Below, in pieces: positions 4,240 to 11,811 of a stretch of DNA of 11,828 nt. Where the stretch lies: NCBI GenBank assembly GCA_910586095.1, contig CAJUHQ010000108.1:1-11828 (forward strand). The letters are read 5' to 3'. This DNA is from an uncultured Lachnospiraceae bacterium. GTDB lineage: Bacteria > Bacillota > Clostridia > Lachnospirales > Lachnospiraceae. Made by a program: the position numbers and the translations under genes. The first letter of the stretch is position 1. Every line of letters starts with the position of its first letter. The notes under the pieces were generated by a model. It was given only the letters and a program-made list of their open reading frames with translations. It was not told the origin of the DNA and ran no database searches.

Positions 4240-7200
4240 TTAGGCAGACTTATTTGAAGGATTATCAGCCTTTTTTGTATTGCTAGAAGCTGATGTATTG
4301 TTTCGTGAAGAAACAGGGCTAAGATGCTTAGCATTTTCAGTGCTGACTGTTTTTGGACTTTCTACTGAGACAGAAGTTGATACATGATCTTGAGTAATAG
4401 ATGCCTGTGAAATCTCAGGTTTTTCCACAGAAACATTTGTTTGCTCCTGTTGTTGTTCATCTAAATTTTTAAGATTTTTCTGTGCTGTAGAAAGCATTAA
4501 CTTGATGCGATTAAGTTGGTTTACCTCTGAAGCTCCAGGATCATAGTCAATCGCTACAATATTGGCTTCGGGATGAAGACGCCGGAGCTCTTTGATAACT
4601 CCTTTTCCAACAACATGATTTGGAAGACAACCAAAAGGTTGTGTACATACAATGTTGGGTGTCCCTGTATGAATAAGCTCTAGCATTTCACCAGTGAGAA
4701 ACCATCCTTCACCTGTTTGATTTCCAATGGATACAATTTCTGCTGCATTTTTTGCAGTTTCGTAAATATCGGCAGGAGGAGTGAAATGTTTGCTGGCAGC
4801 AAAGGCTTCACACATAGGTTTACGAAGCATCTGGATTGCCTTGATTCCCATTTTGCTAAGTTGGGCACTTTTTTTGCTAGTGCCAAGATTTTCCGCTTTA
4901 TAGAGCTGGTTGTAGAAGCAGTAGTACATAAAATCCATAAGATCTGGCACAACAGCTTCAGCACCTTCGTGTTCCAAAAGTTCTACTAGATGGTTATTTG
5001 CGGCGGGAGAGAACTTGACAAGAATCTCGCCAACAATCCCAACACGTGGCTTTTTAATATCTAGTAAGGCAATATTGTCAAAGTCTGCAATTATTTCGTG
5101 ACACATTTTTTTGTATGTATGGAATGAAAGATACTTTCGTGCTAAGAACTCGCAACATCTTTGAATCCACTTTTGATGAACTTGGTTGACAGAGCCTGCA
5201 ACGGCCTCATAAGGGCGTATTCTATACACACAGCGCATAAAGATATCACCAAAATTGATAGCATATATGACACGCAGCAACAACATAGGCGTAAGTTTAA
5301 AGCCAGGGTTACTCTCCAATTTAGAGAGATTGACGGAGATTACAGGAATATGTCCATAACCAGCCTTTTCAAGTGCACGCCGTATAAAACCAATATAGTT
5401 GGTGGCGCGGCACCCACCACCAGTCTGTGACATCACTACAGCGAGATGATCTGTGTCATATTGTCCAGAAAGGACAGCCTCCATAATCTGGCCAACTACT
5501 AAAAGAGAAGGATAACATGCATCATTATTCACATATTTTAATCCCATATCTACACTAGAGTGGTTGTCATTGCCAAGTACCACTAGATTATAGCCGCATC
5601 GCTTAAAAGTAGGTTCCAACAAATCAAAGTGGATCGGAGACATCTGTGGGCAGAGAATAGTATAATTTTTTCTCATTTCCTTTGTGAAAAGTACACGATG
5701 CATCTGACTAGAATGAATGGTTCGTTCTTGGTGACGCTGTTCACGTACACGAATAGCGGATAATAGAGAACGAATTCGGATTCTAGCAGCGCCGAGGTTG
5801 TTTACTTCATCAATCTTTAGGCACGTATAGATTTTTCCAGATCCAGTGAGAATATCATTTACTTGATCTGTAGTGACTGCATCAAGTCCGCAGCCGAACG
5901 AATTGAGTTGTATCAAGTCTAGATCCTCACGCGTCTTTACAAAGCTTGCTGCTGCATAGAGACGTGAGTGGTACATCCATTGATCGGATACAATCAGCGG
6001 ACGCTCTGGCTTGGCAAGATGCGATACAGAATCTTCTGTCAATACCGCGATACCATAAGAAGTGATTAGTTCTGGAATACCGTGGTTGATTTCAGGATCA
6101 ATGTGGTATGGACGGCCTGCGAGTACAATACCACGAGCATGATTTTTCTCAAGGTATGTAATAACTTCTTCACCCTTTCGGTATAGATCTGTGCGCACTG
6201 CTTCGAGTTCCTTCCACGCCTCATTTACAGCCTCTCTCAACTCATCCACAGGAATTTGCGCAAATTCTTTTTCTAATGCCTGCACGATCAAAGAAGGCTC
6301 TCTAAAAGACATAAAAGGATTTTTAAACACTACTTCACCGCGTCCAATCGCCTCTACATTATTTTTAATATTTTCGGAATATGAAGTGACAATAGGGCAG
6401 TTATAATGATTGTTTGCATCATCAAATTCGTTGCGCTCATAAAAGAGAGCAGGATAAAATATAAAATCTACATTTTGTTTGATGAGCCATTCAATATGTC
6501 CATGCGCAAGCTTGGCAGGATAACATTCTGATTCACTAGGAATGGACTCGATTCCCATTTCATATATTTTTCGATTTGATACAGGAGAAAGTACCACTTG
6601 GTATTTTAATTTTGTAAAGAATGTAAACCAAAAAGGATAATTCTCATACATATTTAGCACGCGTGGGATACCAACACGCCCGCGAACAGCCTCTGTAGCA
6701 GAGAGTGGTTCGTAAGAAAAATACCGTTTTAATTTATATTCAAAGAGATTGGGAACTTGGTTGTCTGTCTTAGCTTTTCCCAAACCACGTTCACAACGGT
6801 TGCCAGATATGTAACTTCTACCATCAGAAAACTTGTTTACAGTGAGACGGCAAGCATTTGTACAGCCTTGGCATTTTACCAAGGAAGTTGTAAAGGCTAA
6901 TGCATTGATCTGATCGATGGAAAGCATAGTAGTGTTGATGGCAGTAGCGTTGTTATCGATTGCTGCCTGATAGCGCTCGCGTGCAATTAAAGCGGCGCCA
7001 AACGCGCCCATAATCCCTGCAATATCAGGGCGAATAACTTCACAGTTGGCAATTTTTTCAAAGCTTCTAAGTACAGCGTCATTGTAGAAAGTACCACCTT
7101 GCACAACAATGTGCTTACCTAGTTCACTGGCATCAGATACTTTGATAACTTTGAACAAGGCATTTTTTATGACAGAATATGCAAGACCAGCCGAGATATC

Positions 7201-8712
7201 AGAAACCTCTGCGCCTTCTTTTTGCGCTTGTTTGACCTTAGAATTCATAAACACAGTGCAGCGTGTGCCCAAATCAATTGGATGTTTGGCAAAAAGGGCA
7301 GCTTGCGCAAAATCTTGTACACTGTAATTGAGTGATTTAGCAAATGTTTCAATAAAAGACCCACAGCCAGAAGAACAAGCTTCATTGAGTTGTACAGAGT
7401 CAACCGTTTGGTTTCGGATTTTAATACATTTCATATCCTGGCCGCCAATATCAATGATACAATCTACATTGGGATTGAAAAAGGCCGCCGCATAGTAGTG
7501 AGCAACTGTTTCCACTTCTCCTTCATCAAGTAAAAATGCAGCTTTAAACAAGGCCTCACCATATCCTGTCGAACAAGAGTGGACAATCTGGGCATCAGAA
7601 GGAAGCAAACGATAGATCTCTTGCAAAGAAGAGATAGCCGTTTTTAAAGGACTACCATTATTATTGCTATAAAATGAATAAAGTAGTGTGCCATCTTGGG
7701 CAACTACAGCAATTTTGGTAGTGGTAGAACCCGCGTCGATTCCCAAAAAACAGTTTCCATGATAATCGGAAAGTTTTGCATTTTTCACGTGATAGGAACT
7801 ATGCCGTTTTTGAAAATGTTCATATTCTGTTTTGTCCGCAAATAAAGGCTCCATACGCGCAACTTCAAATTCCATTTTGATATCAGAAGAAAGTTTCTCT
7901 ACCATTTCAGACATGGTAAAAGAAACCTGTTCTTTGGCATTGAGTGCAGAGCCAATAGCAGCAAAAAGATGAGAGTTTGGTGTGTCGATAATATGTTCCT
8001 CATCAAGTTTTAATGTGCGAATAAAAGCAGTCTTAAGCTCCGAGAGAAAATGGAGAGGACCGCCCAAAAAGGCAACATGTCCGCGGATAGGTTTGCCACA
8101 AGCCAATCCACTGATAGTCTGATTGACAACTGCCTGAAAAATAGAAGCAGATAAGTCCTCTTTGGTTGCACCTTCGTTGATTAGGGGTTGTATATCTGTC
8201 TTGGCAAATACACCACAGCGCGCTGCAATAGTGTATAAAGAATGGTAATTTTTGGCATATTCATTTAGACCTGTGGCATCTGTCTGAATCAGAGAGGCCA
8301 TCTGATCGATAAACGAACCTGTACCTCCTGCACAGATACCATTCATGCGCTGTTCTACATTGCCGCCCTCAAAGTAGATGATTTTGGCATCTTCGCCGCC
8401 AAGCTCTATTGCTACGTCTGTCTTGGGCGCTAATTCCTGAAGTGAAGTGGCAACAGCGATCACTTCTTGAACAAAAGGGACATCTAAATGATTGGCTAGA
8501 GTAAGACCACCTGATCCTGTAATCATAGGATGAAGAGTCAGATTACCTAATTTTGAATAGGCATCCTGTAAAAGATTGGAGAGAGTTTCTCTAATGTTTG
8601 CAAAATGTCTCTGATAGTCGGAAAATAAAAGCGTATGATTGGCATCTAATACCGCAATCTTGACTGTGGTAGAACCAATATCAATTCCGAGTGTATAGAA
8701 CTCATTTTTCAT
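4240..8712 (-). CDS. Giant acyl-CoA dehydratase activase-related protein (double BadF/BcrA ATPase + DUF2229 + HgdB-like)
   Basis: About 1490 residues. Two ASKHA-fold ATPase modules lie in tandem: the first (about 5-260) has GIDIGSTTVK, ELGGEDAK, a Cys in GICAGGTGSF, a second Cys in ARCGVF and FLGGPL; the second (about 325-590) has GIDAGSTTTK, DIGGQDMK, EACSSGCGSF, GTRCTVF and VVQGGTFYND. In 2-hydroxyacyl-CoA dehydratase activators (HgdC type) these two Cys per subunit hold one 4Fe-4S cluster at a homodimer interface, and ATP hydrolysis drives low-potential electron transfer to the dehydratase. Next come a Cys-rich link (CQGCTNAC, about 620), a DUF2229-like part (from about 680), an HgdB-like part with SQTGGGCRATNY (about 1100) and FGCLPNH (about 1365), and a Ser/Thr/Asn/Gln-rich tail from about 1405. 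The first four residues are uncertain: ATG 8724 also fits but is only one base from AGAAAGG; ATG 8712 fits family N-termini. The substrate is unknown. Confidence 0.95.
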   Translation of the reverse strand: MKNEFYTLGIDIGSTTVKIAVLDANHTLLFSDYQRHFANIRETLSNLLQDAYSKLGNLTLHPMITGSGGLTLANHLDVPFVQEVIAVATSLQELAPKTDVAIELGGEDAKIIYFEGGNVEQRMNGICAGGTGSFIDQMASLIQTDATGLNEYAKNYHSLYTIAARCGVFAKTDIQPLINEGATKEDLSASIFQAVVNQTISGLACGKPIRGHVAFLGGPLHFLSELKTAFIRTLKLDEEHIIDTPNSHLFAAIGSALNAKEQVSFTMSEMVEKLSSDIKMEFEVARMEPLFADKTEYEHFQKRHSSYHVKNAKLSDYHGNCFLGIDAGSTTTKIAVVAQDGTLLYSFYSNNNGSPLKTAISSLQEIYRLLPSDAQIVHSCSTGYGEALFKAAFLLDEGEVETVAHYYAAAFFNPNVDCIIDIGGQDMKCIKIRNQTVDSVQLNEACSSGCGSFIETFAKSLNYSVQDFAQAALFAKHPIDLGTRCTVFMNSKVKQAQKEGAEVSDISAGLAYSVIKNALFKVIKVSDASELGKHIVVQGGTFYNDAVLRSFEKIANCEVIRPDIAGIMGAFGAALIARERYQAAIDNNATAINTTMLSIDQINALAFTTSLVKCQGCTNACRLTVNKFSDGRSYISGNRCERGLGKAKTDNQVPNLFEYKLKRYFSYEPLSATEAVRGRVGIPRVLNMYENYPFWFTFFTKLKYQVVLSPVSNRKIYEMGIESIPSESECYPAKLAHGHIEWLIKQNVDFIFYPALFYERNEFDDANNHYNCPIVTSYSENIKNNVEAIGRGEVVFKNPFMSFREPSLIVQALEKEFAQIPVDELREAVNEAWKELEAVRTDLYRKGEEVITYLEKNHARGIVLAGRPYHIDPEINHGIPELITSYGIAVLTEDSVSHLAKPERPLIVSDQWMYHSRLYAAASFVKTREDLDLIQLNSFGCGLDAVTTDQVNDILTGSGKIYTCLKIDEVNNLGAARIRIRSLLSAIRVREQRHQERTIHSSQMHRVLFTKEMRKNYTILCPQMSPIHFDLLEPTFKRCGYNLVVLGNDNHSSVDMGLKYVNNDACYPSLLVVGQIMEAVLSGQYDTDHLAVVMSQTGGGCRATNYIGFIRRALEKAGYGHIPVISVNLSKLESNPGFKLTPMLLLRVIYAINFGDIFMRCVYRIRPYEAVAGSVNQVHQKWIQRCCEFLARKYLSFHTYKKMCHEIIADFDNIALLDIKKPRVGIVGEILVKFSPAANNHLVELLEHEGAEAVVPDLMDFMYYCFYNQLYKAENLGTSKKSAQLSKMGIKAIQMLRKPMCEAFAASKHFTPPADIYETAKNAAEIVSIGNQTGEGWFLTGEMLELIHTGTPNIVCTQPFGCLPNHVVGKGVIKELRRLHPEANIVAIDYDPGASEVNQLNRIKLMLSTAQKNLKNLDEQQQEQTNVSVEKPEISQASITQDHVSTSVSVESPKTVSTENAKHLSPVSSRNNTSASSNTKKADNPSNKSA

Positions 8713-8790
8713 GAAAATAACCATGCCTTTCTATAAAAACAATAAAAATAAAACAATAAAATTCAGGTTACACTGAAGTAGAGATGATCT

Positions 8791-8799
8791 ATTATATCA
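8791..8799 (-). promoter_or_regulatory. Probable extended -10 promoter of the activase gene
   Basis: On the minus strand the sequence reads TGATATAAT (8799-8791), a perfect TGn plus TATAAT extended -10 element. No good -35 box is present; instead a dyad ACTAT-TCG-ATAGT (8807-8819) occupies that region and could bind a regulator. It would give a leader of about 70 bases before the start codon. Confidence 0.45.
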
Positions 8800-9097
8800 A
8801 TTCTTCACTATTCGATAGTTTAAACATACATGTGCTATTATACGACAGCACTGTCAAAAAGGCAACAAAACAGATGATAAAAAATAAATGAAAAGTCCAT
8901 GTTCCTGAAAATATACAATATATATAAGCTATTATAAATAAAAAATAATAAGTCTGGATAGGACATGAATCCTTTTAAAATGTATGAAAAGAATGAATGA
9001 GGTAATACCATAAATATTAAAATTATATTATTTTTCATTTGGGTAAACCTGGATTAGTTTACATTTTTTGTTACGAATGATATACTTGTAAAGTCTG

Positions 9098-9226
9098 GTT
9101 AATGTGAAATTAAAATTTTCCACATCTTGATTGGAGAGCCCGCTAAGGCGGGCAGATGGGAGTTAATGTGAAATTAAAATTTCCCACATCTTGATTAGAA
9201 AAGCCCGCTAAAGCGGGCGAACGAGA
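9098..9226. repeat. Two-copy 64/65-bp tandem repeat built of hairpins
   Basis: Unit A (9098-9161) and unit B (9162-9226) share their first 20 bases exactly and CACATCTTGATT thereafter. Each unit has an AT-rich imperfect hairpin (GTGAAATT pairing with AATTT..CAC), then a GC-rich 6-bp hairpin: GCCCGC-TAAG-GCGGGC at 9138-9153 and GCCCGC-TAAA-GCGGGC at 9203-9218. The loop difference and a 1-base insertion before the second GC hairpin show mild divergence. Unit A ends with AGATGGGA, reading into GTTA of unit B, the same string found at 3037-3048; unit B has diverged there (GAACGAGA). Confidence 0.88.
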
Positions 9227-9278
9227 ATAAGCGCAAAGATTTTTTATGAGAAAATGGGCAATGTAAACTTTGTTTATG

Positions 9279-9305
9279 TTGACAGAATGGAAGTCGGGGG
9301 ATAAT
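9279..9305 (+). promoter_or_regulatory. Candidate promoter of the rhomboid-like gene
   Basis: A perfect TTGACA (9279-9284) is followed by GATAAT (9300-9305, 5 of 6 consensus bases), but the spacer is only 15 bases. A TAATTG at 9302 would give 17 bases with a poorer -10. The leader to the ATG would be about 90 bases. Confidence 0.38.
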
Positions 9306-9402
9306 TGCGCAAGGCTTTATATACAGATAAAACTACATATTTTACAAATGTAGAGGTAAGAAGGCAAATTAGCAGATTAATAAAAGAAAGGTAGGACAAA
9401 CT

Positions 9403-10284
9403 ATGAATTTTTTAAATAAACTGGAGAGAAAGATTGGAAAATATGCAATACAAAATCTTTCATTATATTTAATATTTGGCTATATACTTGGCTATATACT
9501 TGAACAGATTAATCCAATGATTGTATACTACCTTACTTTAAATCCATATTTGATCTTGCACGGACAAATCTGGCGTATTGTCACATGGGTAATTATTCCG
9601 CCATCAGGTCTAAATTTCTGGACAGTGATTATGTTGTACTTTTATTATTCTGTTGGAACAAGCCTTGAGCGGACATGGGGAACGTTTTACTATAATGTAT
9701 ATCTGTTTATGGGAATGTTGTTTACAGTGATTGGTAGTTTTGTGATTATGGGAATCAGTTACATTCCAGGTACACAGGCTTATAGTATGATGCTGTACAG
9801 AGGAGTTGACAATTATTTTAGTATGGTGTCAATAGGTTTTAGTACCTACTATATAAATATGTCCATTTTCCTTGGTTTTGCGGCGACTTTCCCAGAAGTA
9901 CAAGTTCTTTTGATGTTCATCATTCCAATCAAAGTAAAATGGATGGGAGTCGCATATGGAGTGTTATTATTTGTTGAATTTTTGCAAAGTTCCGTTATTG
10001 GAAAAGTGGTGATTGGAGCTTCACTTTTAAATTTTATTGTATTTTTCTTAATGACAAGACGCGGGTTAGGGATGCGCGTATCACCTAGACAAGTAAAAAG
10101 ACGATATGATTACCAAAAAGAGGTGAAAAAGGCTCGGCCTGTCAGTGTATCAAAGCATAAGTGTGCAATCTGTGGCAAAAACAGTGAGGACAATCCTGAT
10201 GCAGAGTTTCGGTTCTGTTCAAAGTGTAACGGAAATTATGAGTATTGCCAGGATCATCTTTTTACACATACACATGTGAAATAA
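9403..10284 (+). CDS. Rhomboid-fold membrane protein, apparently catalytically dead, with C-terminal zinc-binding module
   Basis: Integral membrane protein of 293 residues with about six hydrophobic segments between residues 20 and 220. Rhomboid hallmarks are the loop GQIWRIVTWVIIPP, a following YYSVGTSLERTWG (matching the family's LE...G) and a late INMSIFLGFAATFP segment. An active rhomboid has GxSG here and a catalytic His in a later segment; this protein has NMSI (Ser154 retained, both Gly lost) and ASLLNFIVFF with no His. It is therefore probably a pseudoprotease that binds or routes membrane proteins. After a basic stretch (MTRRGLGMRVSPRQVKRR), the C-terminal 40 residues carry Cys254, 257, 272, 275, 282 and His285, 289, 291, enough for two zinc sites. 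The ribosome binding site AAAGGTAGG precedes ATG 9403. It is followed by a hairpin and the sigma-derived gene, probably in one operon. Confidence 0.8.
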   Translation: MNFLNKLERKIGKYAIQNLSLYLIFGYILGYILEQINPMIVYYLTLNPYLILHGQIWRIVTWVIIPPSGLNFWTVIMLYFYYSVGTSLERTWGTFYYNVYLFMGMLFTVIGSFVIMGISYIPGTQAYSMMLYRGVDNYFSMVSIGFSTYYINMSIFLGFAATFPEVQVLLMFIIPIKVKWMGVAYGVLLFVEFLQSSVIGKVVIGASLLNFIVFFLMTRRGLGMRVSPRQVKRRYDYQKEVKKARPVSVSKHKCAICGKNSEDNPDAEFRFCSKCNGNYEYCQDHLFTHTHVK

Positions 10285-10306
10285 AGTGAAATCTTTGATT
10301 TCACTT
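10284..10306 (+). promoter_or_regulatory. Intercistronic hairpin
   Basis: AAGTGAAATC (10284-10293) pairs perfectly with GATTTCACTT (10297-10306) over a 3-base loop, starting on the last base of the rhomboid-like gene's stop codon. No T run follows, so it is not a standard terminator. It more likely affects mRNA stability or the ratio between the two genes. Confidence 0.6.
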
Positions 10307-10343
10307 AGCAAATATGGTTTTTGTAGGAATGGGGTATATTGTA

Positions 10344-11096
10344 ATGGAATATAATCAGGATCATTTTGTGAGAATCTTAAAACAATTGCGCGATATGGCA
10401 AGACTTCAAGAAAATATGCTTACAAGTGCGCAGATCGATGAGGCATTTCAGACATGGAATTTAGAGGAGGCGCAATTTGCACTGATTCATGAATATTTGC
10501 GCAAGAATCATATTGGAATCGATGAACCAGGAGAAGTGGAGGAAACATTATCACATGAGGATGCTACTTTTCTAGAAATGTATTTTGATGATCTAAAAAA
10601 ATTGCCACCAGTATCGGAGGGACAAAAGCGTGCTGTTATGATGGCAGCGCTGGCAGGTGACAGCACTGCACAGATAAAGTTAGTGGAGATGTATCTTTTG
10701 CAGGTAGTTGAGATTGCGCGGCTCTATGTAGGACAAGGTGCAGGAATAGAAGATTTGATTGGTGAAGGAAATGTGGCAGTAGCAACAGCGGTTTCTATGT
10801 TAGACTGTGTAGAAGAAATCGACGAAGTAGAAGGTTTTATTGGCAAGATGATTATGGATGCTATGGAAGCCTATATTGGTGAAACTTCTGATAAGCAAGA
10901 GATTAATGAGAATGTTCTGGACAAAGTAAATGAGGTAAATGATAAGGCAAAGGAGTTGTATGACAGTTTGCTGCGCAAAGTCACAGTAGGGGAAGTTGCT
11001 AATGAGCTAGGACTTACAGAAGAAGCGATTGTAGAGGCAGTCAAGTTCTCTGCTAATCACATTGACTATATTGATATGTCTGCCTATGATTTATGA
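10344..11096 (+). CDS. Sigma-70-derived protein lacking region 4
   Basis: The 250-residue acidic product follows the layout of a primary sigma factor but stops short. Residues 20-62 (LTSAQIDEAF..FALIHEYLRKNHIGID) resemble region 1.1; 72-115 (FLEMYFDDLKKLPPVSEGQK) resemble region 1.2; 115-155 (VVEIARLYVGQG.IEDLIGEGNVAV) match regions 2.1-2.2, the part that grips the RNA polymerase clamp. Where 2.3-2.4 should melt the -10 element, the aromatic and basic residues are replaced by EEIDEVEGFIGKM. Residues 205-235 (VTVGEVANELGLTEEAIVEAV) resemble region 3. No region 4 is present. It might bind RNA polymerase without recognising promoters, acting as a regulator or competitor; this is inference. ATG 10344 has GGGG 9 bases upstream; in-frame ATGs at 10314 and 10329 lack binding sites. 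It is probably co-transcribed with the rhomboid-like gene. Confidence 0.75.
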   Translation: MEYNQDHFVRILKQLRDMARLQENMLTSAQIDEAFQTWNLEEAQFALIHEYLRKNHIGIDEPGEVEETLSHEDATFLEMYFDDLKKLPPVSEGQKRAVMMAALAGDSTAQIKLVEMYLLQVVEIARLYVGQGAGIEDLIGEGNVAVATAVSMLDCVEEIDEVEGFIGKMIMDAMEAYIGETSDKQEINENVLDKVNEVNDKAKELYDSLLRKVTVGEVANELGLTEEAIVEAVKFSANHIDYIDMSAYDL

Positions 11097-11247
11097 TAAT
11101 CTTAAAAGGAATTATCTGAGAAGGCTTCTATTTTTATAATCTAAGTGGATACAAAAATATAAATAACAGGATTGAAAACTAAATTTTAATTTTTAGCGTT
11201 TTTTCAAACGATTGCTATGTGTGTTTTGCATACAGAAGGGGATAAAC
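11097..11247. other. Gap between sigma-derived gene and the next gene
   Basis: AGAAG-G-CTTCT (near 11120) followed by ATTTTTAT could be a weak terminator. A long imperfect AT-rich hairpin (TTGAAAA near 11173 against TTTTTTCAA near 11200) precedes the next gene. No good promoter boxes are seen. Confidence 0.4.
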
Positions 11248-11673
11248 ATGGAAGTACAGCACAATGATGATTTTAAGTATGTCATTCAGGATGTCAATTG
11301 CGTATATTTAGGCAGAGAACTGACCTATGCTGAAATGATGGACAGAGAGGATATTCCTTTTAAATGGAAAGCAATTATTAGTGCGCATATAACAAAAGAT
11401 ACTGATTTGAATACGAAAATGGCAGATCATATTTTAACAATGGAGTCAGATCAATTTTCATATCGTATTTTTGAACAACTCAAAATGACAATCAGAGTTT
11501 GCTATAAGACACAGAAAAAGACTTTTAGTGGGAAAGTGAAGGATAAATGGATTCATAGAGGATATCCATTGAAACAGTTTCTCTGTGAATATCGGCAAAA
11601 GGTTCTTAGTGGAACGATGCTTATAGAAGATATTACATTGTCAAAACTCGCATTGATGACAATTAGTATATAA
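11248..11673 (+). CDS. Conserved-looking hypothetical protein, 141 residues
   Basis: A soluble protein beginning MEVQHNDDFKYVIQDV. It has no signal peptide and no membrane segment. A first half (VNCVYLGRELTYAEMMDRED) is followed by a helical part (FKWKAIISAHI) and a basic central part (KKTFSGKVKDKWIHRGYPLKQF) with a helical end. I do not recognise a domain; the codon use and ordered character argue that it is real. The start at ATG 11248 is chosen for AGAAGGGG (11234-11241) upstream; an in-frame ATG at 11212 has no binding site, and its extra residues (MLCVFCIQKGIN) look like leader sequence. It lies 151 bases after the sigma-derived gene on the same strand, and may or may not belong to that transcript. 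Confidence 0.68.
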   Translation: MEVQHNDDFKYVIQDVNCVYLGRELTYAEMMDREDIPFKWKAIISAHITKDTDLNTKMADHILTMESDQFSYRIFEQLKMTIRVCYKTQKKTFSGKVKDKWIHRGYPLKQFLCEYRQKVLSGTMLIEDITLSKLALMTISI

Positions 11674-11811
11674 GATTACAAAATAGCAAATTATTGTATA
11701 AGTGTATTAAAAAGGTACTATAGATATATTGAATAAAGCGTTGTAAAAGTGATAAGATCAATTTTTCCTGAAGATAAGTAATTGCGAAACTAGCTAAGCT
11801 AGTTTGTAATC
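11674..11811 (+). promoter_or_regulatory. Inverted repeats with two mutually exclusive pairings
   Basis: GATTACAAAATAG (11674-11686), starting just after the stop codon, is complementary at 12 of 13 bases to CTAGTTTGTAATC (11799-11811). The same right arm also belongs to a local hairpin AAACTAGCT/AGCTAGTTT (11787-11795 with 11797-11805). The two pairings exclude each other. The window ends with AACAAGGA, which could be the ribosome binding site of the next gene, so this may be its leader or the border of a small repeat element. Confidence 0.45.

Larger units (their letters stand above)
8725..9402. other. Non-coding region between divergent genes
   Basis: This 678-base stretch is very AT-rich. 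It holds, from left to right, a probable extended -10 promoter for the activase (minus), a small dyad ACTAT-TCG-ATAGT (8807-8819), a featureless AT-rich part to about 9040, a weak 6-bp hairpin GTAAAC/GTTTAC (9043-9062) followed by six T, the two-copy 64-bp repeat, and a probable promoter and ribosome binding site for the rhomboid-like gene. A 66-codon minus-strand open frame (8838-9038) is low-complexity and lacks a ribosome binding site; I do not regard it as a gene. Confidence 0.7.

Noticed and set aside
4717..7327. Several plus-strand open frames of 70-90 codons inside the activase region
   Set aside because: They are antisense shadows of a well-supported 1490-residue gene and lack start signals.
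8838..9038. 66-codon hydrophobic minus-strand open frame
   Set aside because: Phe/Ile/Tyr-rich translation of AT-rich DNA, with no ribosome binding site and no recognisable pattern.
9098..9226. CRISPR array
   Set aside because: Only two adjoining units with no unique spacers, and no cas genes; it is a tandem duplication.
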